Shown here piece by piece: positions 20,077-31,607 of a DNA stretch of 64,000 nucleotides (within the stretch, counting starts at the first letter, position 1; each line of letters begins with the position of its first letter). A program made the translations under genes and the position numbers. The notes below the pieces were generated by a model. That model saw nothing but the letters and a program-made list of their open reading frames with translations. It had not been told where the DNA came from and searched no databases. Origin of the DNA: Sitta carolinensis (Eukaryota; Chordata; Aves; Passeriformes; Sittidae); contig JAVUNC010000004.1 in NCBI GenBank assembly GCA_032173965.1, positions 5,810,001-5,874,000 of the forward strand, in the 5' to 3' direction.

Positions 20077-21040
20077 CTAACTCATGCAAACCTTGCACTT
20101 CACACTTATTTCTAAGGGAAGGATCTTTAGCAGTGTCTTTTCTAGTTTGGGATTGCTGAAAATCAGAATAAGGGAGTGAAGACCTGGAAAAGTATACTCA
20201 AATACTACAATGAGAATTGTCATATGATTTCCCTTCTTTGTGACATAAACCATTTTTAAGACCATACATACAAAGTTGATGCTGTACATCACTAAGAAGG
20301 AGAGAATAGATTTCATGGCTCTGATGTGGGCATCCATGCTGAGAATGTTCATGGAGTTTGTCTGCATCTTGCGTTTGTGCCTCCAGAGAGAAAAGAGAAG
20401 GAAAACAGCAGCCAAGATGACTGCCATGAATGAAGCAGCATATCCAAAGCCAGCGACAAAAAAAGAAGGGAAAAAATGTTTATCCATTTTGATAGTTGGT
20501 TTCCCAAAATTTCCTCGTCTGGTGGAAGTGCTGTTGTTGCAGTGCGGTTTATCAGCGATGTTGTAGGCAACGATACCAACAGTCAGAGCTAAAACCACTG
20601 ACCCCAACAAGAGCCATGGCACCATCCTGTCAATTTTTACTTTCAGGTAGATGAAGAACCTGTTCCTGAAATTAGCAATTTTTATACAGTAAAAACTACA
20701 AAGACAGGCAGAAACCCACAAGTTGCAATGATTAAAAAAGGCTTCCAAAAGTACAGTTAGTTGAAGTACGGGATGAACATAAAGGTAATTAGGATAAATT
20801 CTTGTGAGAAATGAATATGCCCATGAGATGCACAAAGAGCAAAACCTGGAGCATCCCAGCATCAGCAAGATCTTCTCATTAGAGTTCAGGGTTTTCTTTT
20901 TGACCCAGCCAATGCAAAGCACAGAAATGATGAAAGCATTTATCCACATGCCAGCAAATGTCTCCAGGGTGACGATGGCCACAGTTGTGGCCCCATATGC
21001 AGTGACATTGTGTTTGGGGAGGAGAGTGACAAGCCTCCAT
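20077..21040 (-). pseudogene. TAS2R: TAS2R unit 1, frame broken near the 5' end
   Basis: Bitter taste receptors are short-N-terminus seven-helix GPCRs that signal through gustducin. This copy aligns with its three neighbours over its whole length. It has the family motifs FYCIKIANFRNRFF (end of helix 3), LFSLWRHKRKMQ (end of helix 5), AHIRAMKSILSFL (helix 6) and HSLILIFSNPKLEK (helix 7), and an NNST glycosylation site in extracellular loop 2. The conserved start is at 21040, but the tract at 21013-21015 has TTT where the other copies have TT. The length is therefore 964 bases (3x321+1), and the ATG frame ends early. The rest is open to the stop at 20077. The next in-frame ATG falls inside helix 1. 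It is either a recent pseudogene or an intact 320-residue gene with a homopolymer error. Confidence 0.85.
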
Positions 21041-21147
21041 GCTGTGAGCTGGGGAGCAGAGCTGTGCTGGCCAAGGGGCTGTGGCAGCAGTGCCTGAGGC
21101 AGGTCAGTGGCTGCTGCTGCTGGAGGGTCAGGGGTGGCAAGAGGAGC

Positions 21148-21153
21148 TTTATA
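21148..21153 (-). promoter_or_regulatory. TATA box of TAS2R unit 1
   Basis: The minus strand reads CTCTATAAAGC 108 bases before the conserved start codon, the same position as in units 2-4. It is inferred to be the core promoter from position and conservation. Confidence 0.6.
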
Positions 21154-21156
21154 GAG

Positions 21157-21369
21157 CTGCTGCTGCTGCTGGGGGTATTTTGGTGCTGGTGCTGCTGCTG
21201 GTGCTGCTGCTGTTGCTGGTGCTGCTGCTGCTGCTGCTGGGGTATGCTGGTGCTGGTGCTGCTGCTGGTGCTGCTGCTGGTGCTGGTGCTGCTGCTGGTG
21301 CTGCTGTTGCTGGTGCTGCTGCTGGTGCTGCTGCTGCTGCTGCTGGGGGTATTTTGGTGCTGGTGCTGT
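21157..21369. repeat. CTG/CAG repeat expansion upstream of TAS2R unit 1
   Basis: About 210 bases of interrupted CTG/GTG triplets with three internal copies of a GGGGTAT-containing motif (near 21172, 21240 and 21347). Units 2-4 have only about 45-50 bases with one such motif, so the tract expanded in unit 1 alone by internal duplication. It begins four bases beyond the TATA box. The long Ala-, Leu- or Gln-rich frames it creates are not genes. Confidence 0.93.
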
Positions 21370-23284
21370 GGGGAGCAGGGCAGGTGCAGGGATGCAAATG
21401 TGCTGGGTATCCCCTTACCCGGGCCAGTGTCACTCTGGACTATTTGAATGTTGGTTCAGGGGGGCTGTGTTGGGTGACACAAAGAGCAGAGATGTTTTTC
21501 TGTGGTGGAGAGTGTTGTACTTTTGTGCCTGAGACCTGTTTGATCAGTGTCAGGCTTCAGCACCTGGGCTCTTCTGTCCCTTTGTCACCTCATATGTCCA
21601 ATTTAGTTTTTTTATTGCATTCATTTTAAAATGTTATTTCTTTTTTTATTGTTTACATTGATGGAGGGCTGAGCATTGTGTTAAGATAATTTTTGATTTT
21701 CTGATAGTGCCTGTTGTTTGCTTTATGCTTTGATGTGAGTTTTCTCCTATTTTGCTGAATGAATAGAAAACAGTGTGTGGCTGTTGGTTTTTTTGTTTCC
21801 TTGTTTGTTTCCTTGCTCGCTTCTTTCTTCTTCTCTCCATATCTTTGTGAATAGAAGTTATTTCTACTACAATGGGTGTGAAGTTGAACTGTCTGTGCTG
21901 GGATCGTGCAGGACCACACCATGGCTGAATTTTGGGCTCAGCTCTGCATGATCAATCTGACCCCTTGAATGCAAAATAATATAAAACCAGAGTCGCAAGT
22001 ACTGGGTTCTCAGTTCATGGAATGTGTGGATCATGTCTTTAAAACACAGGATCTGATTTTAGTTCAAAGCCATCACCTCTCATTGGAGAAGGGGAGAGAT
22101 TCACTGAGACTTTGTACCTACCACCCCGTGTGGAGACTATGTGATCTTGGGAAAAGGAAATATTGTAGTGATTAAGATGTTACTCTGGTTTAAAAGGTTG
22201 TTTCTCTCATTTCATGAACAGGAATGATTCTTTTTGAAGGTGCTAATATAAAAATGCACACCTGGCATTGACTATGAAGTAAATTGTCCATCTGAGCCAG
22301 AGTTGGTGACAGAAATGAACAGTCGGATTCTGTTCTGTTGATGTTGGAATTATTTAATATTTGCATGACTTGCTGTGGATTATAAAACTTGGACACCTGC
22401 CAGACCCTCCACTCAGCCTCTTCTTCATTTTTGCTCTGCAACAGGACAAGAGGGAGAAAAGAAGACGGAAAAGCTCATGGGTTGAGATAAGGACAGGGAG
22501 ATCACCCACCAATTACTGTCATGGAGAAAACAGACTCAAATTTCCAAAAATTAATTTAATTTATTGCTGTTCAAATATAGAGTAGCATGGTGAGGAACAA
22601 GCATAAAACTAGAGCCCTTTGCTTTCCACCCTTCATCACAGCTCATAATTCAGTCTTCATTCCCAGACTCTCCACCTCCTCCTCAACAGTGGTGCAGGGT
22701 GACATTGAATAGGGGTTGAAGTCAGTCCATAAAATGTTTTCTCTTCCACTTCTTCCTCTTCATACTTTCTTCCCTGCTCAAGGGTGGATCCCATCCATGG
22801 TCTGCAGTCCTGCAGGATCAGGCATCTCCAGCATGGAGTCTCCATAGGCTGCAATCCTTCAAGGTGCACCCACCTCACCCAGTGTTACAAGTGATAATAT
22901 TGCAAAGAACAGAGTCACAGCAGAAAGAAATGTGAGCCCAAACATAAATAAACCTGATGCTGAGTTCAGTCATTTTTCAACCAGCAAATGCCAAGATGTT
23001 GTGGAAGGTTTGCAGTATTGTTATTGCTCCTTTGCATCCAGCCCATGTACCAGGTCTAATTATTGGCCATAATTCAGCTCCAAGCATTGTCTAAATGAAA
23101 CAATAGTAGAAATTTATTCAACTCATTTCGATTTGGGTAAAAGAATTTAAATGAATTTTTCCTAACTTCGATGTTGAGGAAAGAACATCTGTATCATCTA
23201 TGCTGCCTGGAGAGAGGCATTAGAAACTATATTATCTCTTTTTTATAGTGAAATATCAAGATTTTTTGTGGGCTCCAGCATTTA

Positions 23285-24247
23285 TTACAGTTCCTTCCTC
23301 ATGCAAACCTTGCACTTGACACAGGATAGAATCCTTTTCAGTGTCTTTTCCATCTTGGGATTGCTGAAAATCAGAATAAGGGAATGAACACCTGGAAAAG
23401 CATACAGAAATAGTAAACTGAGAAACGCCACATAATTTTCCCCCTTTGTGGAAGGAATTATTGACAGGATCAAAAATGTGAAGTTAATACTATAGGTTAT
23501 AAAAAATGAGAGAATAGATTTCATGGCTTTGATATGGGCATCCATGCTGAGGCTGTTCATGGAGTTTGTCTGCATCTTGCATTTGTGTCTCCAGAGAGAA
23601 AAGAGAAGGAGAAGGGCAGAACAGACAACTGCTGTGAAAGAAGTGACAAATCCAAAGCCATAGATAAAATAGATCTGGAAAAAATTTTCATCCATTTTTC
23701 CAATCACATTTGAAAAATTTCCTTGCCTGGTGGAATTGTGGCTGTTACTGAGCTTTGTACTAGCCATGTCATAGGCAATGATGCAGATAGCCAAAGCTGA
23801 AACCACTGACCCCAACAAGAGCCAGGACACCATCCTGTCATTTTTTACTTTCAGGCAGATGAAGAACCTGTTCCTGAAATTAGCAATTTTTATACAGTAA
23901 AAAACACAAAGACAGGCTGAAAACCACAAGTTGGAACAATTAGAAAAGCTTTGAAAAAATACAATTAGTTGAAATGTGGGTTGAACATAAAGGTAATTGG
24001 GATAAGTTATTGAAAGGGAGCAATATACCCATGAGAAGCACAAATAGGAAATCCTGGAGCATCCCAGCATCAGCAAGATCTTCTCATTAGAGTTCAGGGT
24101 TTTCTTTTTGACCCAGCCAATGCAAAGCACAGAAATGATGAAAGCATTTATCCACATGCCAGCAAATGTCTCCAGGGTGACGATGGCCACAGTTGTGGCC
24201 CCATATGCAGTGACATTGTGTTGGGGAGGAGAGTGACAAGCCTCCAT
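23285..24247 (-). CDS. TAS2R: TAS2R unit 2, intact bitter taste receptor
   Basis: A complete single-exon frame of 320 residues starting MEACHSPPQHNVTAYG. It contains the TAS2R landmarks: SNEKILLMLGCSR after helix 1, FYCIKIANFRNRFF at helix 3/loop 2, LFSLWRHKCKMQ after helix 5, AHIKAMKSILSFF in helix 6 and HSLILIFSNPKMEKTL in helix 7, with a short basic tail. Extracellular loop 2 carries an NST glycosylation site, a family hallmark. It is expected to be a plasma-membrane receptor in taste or other chemosensory cells, coupled to gustducin. The ligand cannot be predicted. The start was chosen because all units share it, 108 bases from a TATA box. It belongs to the bird group often labelled TAS2R40-like or TAS2R7-like; I am not sure of the exact name. 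Confidence 0.93.
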   Translation of the reverse strand: MEACHSPPQHNVTAYGATTVAIVTLETFAGMWINAFIISVLCIGWVKKKTLNSNEKILLMLGCSRISYLCFSWVYCSLSITYPNYLYVQPTFQLIVFFQSFSNCSNLWFSACLCVFYCIKIANFRNRFFICLKVKNDRMVSWLLLGSVVSALAICIIAYDMASTKLSNSHNSTRQGNFSNVIGKMDENFFQIYFIYGFGFVTSFTAVVCSALLLLFSLWRHKCKMQTNSMNSLSMDAHIKAMKSILSFFITYSINFTFLILSIIPSTKGENYVAFLSLLFLYAFPGVHSLILIFSNPKMEKTLKRILSCVKCKVCMRKEL

Positions 24248-24354
24248 GCTGTGAGCTGGGGAGCAGAGCTGTGCTGGCCAAGGGGCTGTGGCAGCAGTGC
24301 CTGAGGCAGGTCAGTGGCTGCTGCTGCTGGAGGGTCAGGGGTGGCAAGAGGAGC

Positions 24355-24360
24355 TTTATA
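24355..24360 (-). promoter_or_regulatory. TATA box of TAS2R unit 2
   Basis: TATAAA on the minus strand, 108 bases before the ATG at 24247. The interval to the ATG is almost unchanged among units. Confidence 0.6.
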
Positions 24361-24951
24361 GAGCTGCTGCTGCTGCTGGGGGTATGCTGGTGCCGCTGCT
24401 GTGGGGAGCAGGGCAGGTGCAGGGATGCAAATGTGCTGGGTATCCCCTTACCCGGGGCCAGTGTCACTCTGGACTATTTGAATGTTGGTTCAGGGGGCTG
24501 TGTTGGGTGACACAAAGAGCAGAGATGTTTTTCTGTGGTGGAGAGTGTTGTGCTTTTGTGCCTGAGCCCTGTTTGATCAGTGTCAGGCTTCAGCACCTGG
24601 GCTCTTCTGTCTCTTGGTAATCTCCAATACAGGAGTCAGTTTTGGATGCATTCACTTAAAACTATTCTTTATTTTGTTATTTTTATATATTATTGATGGG
24701 GAGAGCATTTTAGTTTCCTGATAATGCCTGTTGTCTGCATTATGCTTTCATGTGAGCTTCCTCCTCTGTTTTGCTGACAGAACAGAAAACACTGTAGATT
24801 TCTGTGGTGTTTTTATTCCTTTTTCCTTTTTTATTTCTTCTTCTCTCCATATGTTTGTGAGAAAAAATGGAAGTTAATTCCGTTACAACAGGTGTGAAGA
24901 TGGAGTGTCGGTGCTGGGTCTGTACATGTACAGAGGCATTAAATGAATATT

Positions 24952-25373
24952 TGTTGTGGTTTTGGAGTGGTTCTCCCCAGTTCTGTGGGAGAACTTTGAC
25001 TCTCTAAAAAACACCGCCACTCTCTGTCACCCCCCTTTTTCCCATTTTCCTTTTGCTTTTTAAAGGCTGGAGAGGAGAATTCAAGGAACAAAAGGCAAAG
25101 GTCATGGGTTAAGATAAGAACAATTTACTGGAAATAGCAGTGAAATAAGAAAATGAACAGTAACGACAACACTACTGATGTCAGAGGGTATAAGAAAAGA
25201 AATTATCCACATGGTAATAACTCCCCAATAATAGACAATATCAGAAGGAAACTATTCTCCCCAGAAGACAGACCCTTTCTCTTGCCCCCCTTCAATGAAG
25301 TGGTATAGAACACTGGCCCTGCCCTCTCCTGGCTACTGCAGAAATTAACCCTGTCCTGGTCAGAACCAGGACA
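24952..25373 (-). mobile_element. Solo LTR in the spacer after TAS2R unit 2
   Basis: On the minus strand the sequence begins TGTCCTGGTTCTGACCAGGA and then CAGGGTTAATTT, and ends CCACTCCAAAACCACAACA. This is the outline of a common avian retroviral LTR family (about 420 bases). The homologous spacer of unit 1 near 21890-21910 lacks it. I could not find a clean target-site duplication, and some extra sequence lies on both sides, so the exact ends are provisional. No internal viral genes are present. Confidence 0.75.
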
Positions 25374-28081
25374 AAATGTTACAATAGCAGGACCACACCA
25401 TGGCTGTGGCTTGGTATCAACTCTGGGTGGGGAATCTGGTACCTTAAAAAAAATAAAGGTGTATATAAATTAGAGTCTGCAGTACTGGGTTTTTGGATCA
25501 GGTGCTCGAAAGACAGGAGTCTGTTTTTTGTTCAAATCCATCCCCTCTGGCACCACTCAAGAAGGGTAAGGATTCTCCAGGATATTGTACCTACCAGCTT
25601 ATGTGTATTTTTTGGATGCCCTTGTGCATCTCAAAAGGCATCAGACTTCTGATTTTGTGCATATGGAGGGACATGTATTGGGATCTGAGAGACTTCACAC
25701 AGTCTGCATTGCTTCCATCTGAGCTTGGCTTAGGCTGAACATCTTCCCTCTCCAGAATCCTTGTCTTCCTTCTTTATTATAGGAAATCCCAGATGATAAG
25801 CCTTGGTCAGCCAACTGGTTAGCCTATTAGTTGCCCAGTTTCTTCTGAGCAAATCCATTCCATCCATAATTGATGCCAGAAGACCACAATTATTTCAGGA
25901 ACAATCATGGAAAACAAAATGAAATCTACTCAGGGCAGGTGTTATGAACTTACTTTGGAAATATTAATTCAACTCCAAATCCTTCTTAGGTACAGAAGGT
26001 GAATTGGCATGTTATAAAGTGGCGTTAATTATTTGTTTGCTTGTTTCTGGGCAGTTGTTGTTTAAGGAGAGTTGGGTGGTTTGGTGAGGCAGGCTGCTAG
26101 AATGTGTGGTCTTTGGAGAAGGAGATACTGCAGTGTTTGAGAGGTTGCTCTGGCCTAAACGGTTGTATCTCAATTCAGAAGCAGGAAGGAAGCTTTTTGA
26201 AGGTGAGATGAGAAATGCACACCTGGCACTGGGCATGAGGTAAAACGACCTTCTGAGCCTGAGCTGGTGAAATAAATGAGGAGTTCAGGTTCTGCTCTGT
26301 TCATGCTAATGTGAAGGAAACTTTCCTGTCTCACCACCCAAGAGACCCTCTGACAGTCACACCCCACCTGCAGAGACTCACTGCTGGGACCAAAGCCCTG
26401 CCACCGTGGGCAGTTTCCTCACTCACTCCCTACACACGCCACACTCAGAGCCAGACCAGGTCTCCTCACCAGCTTGGCACTGGGTTTCCCATAGTTGTCT
26501 CAGGCTTCTGGATCTTTAAAGCAGTTTAAGCACGGCACAGTAACACAGAAGCAGCTCAAGCTGGGTGCCTCTGAGGAGGTAACACAAACAATAGGATCTC
26601 TGGGATTTTGTGCCCTTCCATTCCATGCACATGATGATTGGAGTGTCTTAAGTGTCCACTTACCTGGCCGATGCTACAGGTCCCTGTGCCCTTTGCTGTG
26701 CAAGGGTTGGCACCATGCTTGGGACTCCCAGCACTTCTCCACAACCTGCATCTCCCACTGCAGCTGCTCACTGAGCTGTCTGCACTGATGTATTCCTCCA
26801 CACTGGAAATATTTCACATTTGCAGACCCTGTTATGGTGAGTTGACCTTGGGCAGGTCTCAGAGCCCAACTCAGTCACTCCTTCACTCTCACTCTGGACC
26901 AGGGCAGGGGTGGCAAATAAGATGGAACTGCTTATGAGTCAAGATAAAGAAAGGGAAATCACCAATTATTCTCACAGACAAAACAGACTTGGCACAGGAA
27001 AGATAAGTTATATTTATTGCCTATTGAAAACAGAGAAGGATGATATAGAACATGCACAAAACTAGAATATTTTATCTTCAGCCACTACTAATCTCAGGCA
27101 CAATTTAACTCATTCTGAGATTCCCTAACACTCTCCTCAGCAGCTCAGGAGGTCAGGGAATGGGGGTTGTAGTCAGTTCATAAAAAGTTGTCTCCTCCAC
27201 TCTTCCCCTGCTCCAGCATGGCCCCCTCCCATGGCCTGCAGTCCTTCAGAACTCCTCTTTTCCCAGAGGAGCCACAACAGTTGCTGATGAGATGAGCAGT
27301 GTTCTGTGTTGGGTCCATTGGAGTGCCTGGAATTGGCTTTTCCCAGTATGGGACAGACTTGCCCCACTGAGACCCCTCAGGCCCTCAGCTGCAGCACCTG
27401 GCCCAGAGACCCCACGTGCCTGCTTGTCAGTCATTGCAGGATGAAATTGTGACATTATTCCATGCTCCACCTTGCACAAAACCCATGTTCCTGAGGATTT
27501 AACTGAGTCAGAGTGCCCTGGGCAGAGCCAATCTCATCCCCAGGTCAAAACAGGCCAGGAGAGCAGTCACACAGAGCAGGAATGCTGTCCTTGCAGGCAG
27601 TGAGGCAGAGAGCACACAGGGGTCAGTGTGTTCACACAGAGCCAACAGCCCCTGCCAGACACTGATACAGCCCTAATATATCACACAGCACAGGGCAGCA
27701 CAGAAAGGTAAACCAAAACAGAGATAAAACCTGTTGTTTCATTCAGTCAATTCAATCAGTGAAAATCAAAACATCTGAGGCAGGTTTGCAGTATGATTAT
27801 TGTCCTTTTGTCCTTTTTTTTGTCCTATCCAGACCCTGTACAAGGTAAATGACTTTTCTACTGACAATATTTTAACTAACTCCAAGAACTGTTTTAATTA
27901 AACTCAAATAATAATCTATTTACCTCATAATGATATTATTCAAAGAATTTTAAATATATATTCTTAACCTCTAAGCTGAACATCTCTACAATATATCCTG
28001 CCTGAAGAGTTGCAATGAAAATTAATAGAATTTGTTTTCTCTAAAGATATTTTGCATGATCTCTAGATTTTGTTTCATTTT

Positions 28082-29035
28082 CTACCTCATGCAAACCTTG
28101 CACTTCACACAGGAAAGAATCCTAAGAAGTGTCTTTTCCAGCTTGGAATTGCTGAAAATCAGAATAAGGGAATGAACACCTGGATAAGCATTCTGAATTA
28201 AGTAAACAATAAACATTACATAATTTTGGTAATTTGTTGAATAAGCTAGATTCAGAATCAAAGACATAAAGTTGATGCTGTACATTATGAAGAAGGAGAG
28301 AATAGATTTCATGGCTCTGATGTGGGCATCCATGCTGAGAATGTTCATGGAGTTTGTCTGCATCTTGCATTTGTGTCTCCAGAGAGAAAAGAGAAGGAAA
28401 ACAGCAGCCAAGATGACTGCCATGAATGAAATGGTATGGAAAAAGCCAGTGACAAAATAAATAGGGAAAAAATGTTCATCTATTCTGAGAGTTGCTTTCC
28501 AAAGTCCTCCTTGGCAGGTGAAATTGAGTTTTTTACAGATAGCTTTATCAATAGTATTGTAGACAAAAATTCCAATAACCAGGGAGAAAATCACTGACCC
28601 CAGCAAGAGCCAGGACACCATCCTGTCAATTTTTACTTTCAGGTAGATGAAGAACCTGTTCCTGAAATTGGCAATTTTTATACAGTAAAAAACACAAAGA
28701 CAGGCTGAAACCCACAAGTTGGAACAATTAAAAAAAGCATTAGCACCTTGAAGTAATTGAAATATGGGATGAACCAGAAGGCAATAGGGGTAAATTGTTA
28801 AGAGAAAGAAAAATATCCATGATATGCACAAATACCAAAACCTGGAGCATCCCAGCAGCAGCAAGATCTTCTCATTAGAGTTCAGGGTTTTCTTTTTGAC
28901 CCAGCCAATGCAAAGCACAGAAATGATGAAAGCATTTATCCACATGCCAGCAAATATCTCCAGGGTGGCGATGGCAAAAGCCGGGACCCCATATGAAGTG
29001 ACATTGTGTTGGGGAGGAGAGTGACAAGCCTCCAT
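28082..29035 (-). CDS. TAS2R: TAS2R unit 3, intact bitter taste receptor
   Basis: A complete single-exon frame of 317 residues starting MEACHSPPQHNVTSYG. It keeps all the family motifs of unit 2, including FYCIKIANFRNRFF, LFSLWRHKCKMQ, AHIRAMKSILSFF and HSLILIFSNSKLEK. Extracellular loop 2 has an NFT glycosylation site. It differs from its neighbours mostly in helix 3, loop 2 and the helix 6-7 region, which line the binding pocket in known TAS2Rs, so a different ligand range is plausible (inference). Helix 1, the intracellular loops and the promoter block are nearly unchanged. Confidence 0.93.
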   Translation of the reverse strand: MEACHSPPQHNVTSYGVPAFAIATLEIFAGMWINAFIISVLCIGWVKKKTLNSNEKILLLLGCSRFWYLCISWIFFFLLTIYPYCLLVHPIFQLLQGANAFFNCSNLWVSACLCVFYCIKIANFRNRFFIYLKVKIDRMVSWLLLGSVIFSLVIGIFVYNTIDKAICKKLNFTCQGGLWKATLRIDEHFFPIYFVTGFFHTISFMAVILAAVFLLFSLWRHKCKMQTNSMNILSMDAHIRAMKSILSFFIMYSINFMSLILNLAYSTNYQNYVMFIVYLIQNAYPGVHSLILIFSNSKLEKTLLRILSCVKCKVCMR

Positions 29036-29142
29036 GCTGTGAGCTGGGGAGCAGAGCTGTGCTGGCCAAGGGGCTGTGGCAGCAGTGCCTGAGGCAGGTC
29101 AGTGGCTGCTGCTGCTGGAGGGTCAGGGGTGGCAAGAGGAGC

Positions 29143-29148
29143 TTTATA
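29143..29148 (-). promoter_or_regulatory. TATA box of TAS2R unit 3
   Basis: TATAAA on the minus strand, again 108 bases before the ATG (29035), within the conserved flank. Confidence 0.6.
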
Positions 29149-30119
29149 GAGCTGCTGCTGCTGCTGGGGGTATTTTGGTGCCGCTGCTGTGGGAGCAGGG
29201 CAGGTGCAGGGATGCAAATGTGCTGGATATCCCCTTACCTGGGGCCAGTGTCACTCTGGACTATTTGAATGTTGGTTCAGGGGGGCTGTGTTGGGTGACA
29301 CAAAGAGCAGAGATGTTTTTCTGTGGTGGAGAGTGTTGTGCTTTTGTGCCTGAGCCCTGTTTGATCAGTGTCAGGCTTCAGCACCTGGGCGCTCCTGTCC
29401 CTCGGTCCATCTATAATGATCCTTCAGAGCCCTGGTTGTGCTCAGCAGAGAACTGTCAGGGGAGTCACTGTCCTTTTTAATTTCAGAGTCTGGGAGCTGC
29501 AAAGTTCAACCAAGATGCAAGAGAACTAGTTTTATTTGAGCCTCCACCGGCATTGAAATCCATGTTAGTTTTACCAATGGCATAGCCTTAAGAGTAAGCG
29601 AAGTGGGGAAGGTGAAGGGAGACATGGAAAGTAAATCTCGATTTTTTTTTTGGTTTTTCACAGGGATATATTGAAGCATATGGAGGAAAAAGGATAAAAA
29701 TAGGGACAAGTCCCTGCACCAAGATTCCAATCTCATCTGCTGGGAAAGTGAAGGCTTTTAAGGATGGGACTGTGCTGAGTTTCCCCCAGACTGCAGTGCC
29801 CTAAAGCTTCCAAATGAATTTAGATCCTGAAAGCTGAGAGGTTTTTAACAGGCAAGTTGTGTTAAGCTCTGTAGGGCATGGACTGCCCATGCACGTTGGG
29901 TTAGTACAGGACCTGGCACATTGGGCTTTGCCCATCAGGACCACAGTACCCAAGGAGATCTCATCTGATGCTGTGGTGGAAGCAGGAAAAATGAAACCCC
30001 AACAAAGAGCTCTATGGCTACAGGAAAACCACCATAATTTTCTCTCTTCAGAATGATGATAGCCATGTTTCCTGTGGGATATAAATGCCAGCAGTATGTT
30101 ATGTGAATATTCCTCACGT

Positions 30120-30765
30120 TGTCTCAGTTTGAATGACAGGTGTCTGCTATGGAAGGCAGAGGCCTCCCTTGGAATGAGAATGTAAACCCACTCCCTCCAA
30201 ATTATTATAAATTTGAATTTAATGTGCTCTCAGGCAAAGATATGGGAATAGGAATAAAGTTCTTTATTAGGATAATTAAAATTAAAATGCAATAATACAA
30301 AAACCAAACCCCACTGACAGAGTCAGAAACACAGTCCTGACACCCTGTTGATCATGGTGTTGGCAGCAGTCTGATTAAATGTTGGCTGCAGCCCTCCTGG
30401 AGTGGCAGATGTGTGTCTGTTGAAGCAGTGATCTTGTAGAAAGTTGTAGATTTCCTCTGAAGGTCCAGTGGTGGTAAAGATGGGTCTGGTCTTCCTCTGG
30501 GAGTCCAGTGGAAAAGGCTGACTTTGGAGTTCCAAATGTCAGGTTTTCATCCAGGTAGGAATGCTAGGCTCCTTCCTCTGGATAAAGCATTTCCCCAATG
30601 GGATGATGTAGGTTCATCAGTCATGAAATGAGACTCAATGGCCCACGAGCAGAAGATACCTCTCTGGATGGAGGATGGGTTGTGGAAGAGATAAACAAGA
30701 CTGCCCTGCCTGGTTCTTAACAGCTGCCCCATTAACAGAGGATTACCACCCCACCACCCCCCACC
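30120..30765 (-). mobile_element. LTR-like element in the spacer before TAS2R unit 4
   Basis: The plus strand begins TGTCTCAGTTTGAATGACAG, so the minus strand ends CTGAGACA, a typical LTR 3' end. An AATAAA signal for the minus strand lies at 30263-30268, about 140 bases before that end, with a body of roughly 500 bases. It resembles a songbird ERV LTR. The right boundary near 30765 is approximate and no target duplication could be fixed. No viral coding sequence is visible. Confidence 0.6.
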
Positions 30766-30908
30766 TCCTTTTCAATAGATAAATACATATAGATAGAATA
30801 CTTATAGATAGAATATAATATAGATAAATACATGTGATAGAACACATGCCTTTGCTCACATCTTGCACTACAACACAGGACACATCTTCTCAGTGCATTT
30901 TTCTTTGG

Positions 30909-30931
30909 TTTTTATTTTTTTTTTTTTTTTT
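30909..30931. repeat. Poly(T) tract next to a duplication edge
   Basis: A T run with one interruption ends about 15 bases before the start of the segment shared with 17776 onward. It may mark the breakpoint of the segmental duplication. Confidence 0.8.
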
Positions 30932-30945
30932 GCAATCACAGAGAC

Positions 30946-31607
30946 TTGGAATGTGACCCAGAGTAGTTTCCCATACTGTACCAGCACTGGGCCGCCATTC
31001 CCATTGACTTCTGGCATCTGTCATGTGTCAGCTTCCCTAGGCTGGGCACATCCTGCATCTGTCCCCATGGGCTGTGCAGGGTGGCTGTGCTGATGGACAC
31101 CCTGTGCCCTCCAGTGCCAGCTGAGTGGGGCTGGAGCACAGGCAGGGATTCTGTGCTGGGTGCCACATTCCCAGGGGTTTCATGGGGATGGAAGGAGGGA
31201 CCCAGTGTGCTTTGCTGGTGTTTTGTGTGGTGACATCTGCAAGGTGCTGGGTTTTCCTGCTGAGTCTTGTGGCATGTGAGGTTGTGAGGGATGCTGTTGC
31301 ACTGGATGTAGGGAATAAGCTGGATTTCCAGGGCTTTCATGTGAAAGTGTTTGGGACTGTCAGGTTAAAGGATAAAGTGCATGAGCAGCAGCAGGGTCAG
31401 AAGGGAGGTGTGGTTATTCCTGTCCTTTCAAGGCCTTTCACTGGGAGCTGTGTCCAGAAGAGATGCTTAAGATCTGCCTGTGGACCTGAGCTGGTGACAG
31501 AAGTGACCAGTTCATGTTGTGCTGTGTTCTGCATGTTTCACCTGCTGTGGAGGGTTGACCTTTGTGGGCAGCCAGACCTCCACCCAGCTCTTCCTTCTCT
31601 CTCACCC
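30946..31607. repeat. 3'-flank duplication copy B (empty LTR site)
   Basis: This is the uninterrupted counterpart of 17776-19053. Near 31078-31095 it reads gggtggctgtgctgatgg, which is the pre-insertion form of the LTR site in copy A. It lies downstream of TAS2R unit 4. Confidence 0.9.

Noticed and set aside
20276..20566. Plus-strand frames opposite TAS2R genes (also at 28272, 32344 and similar)
   Set aside because: Antisense shadows of the conserved helix 5-6 coding block, repeated only because the genes are duplicated.
21149..21629. Ala-, Leu- and Gly-rich frames of 94-182 codons
   Set aside because: They are translations of the CTG repeat and the TAS2R 5' flank; the same flank in units 2-4 gives different or shorter frames.
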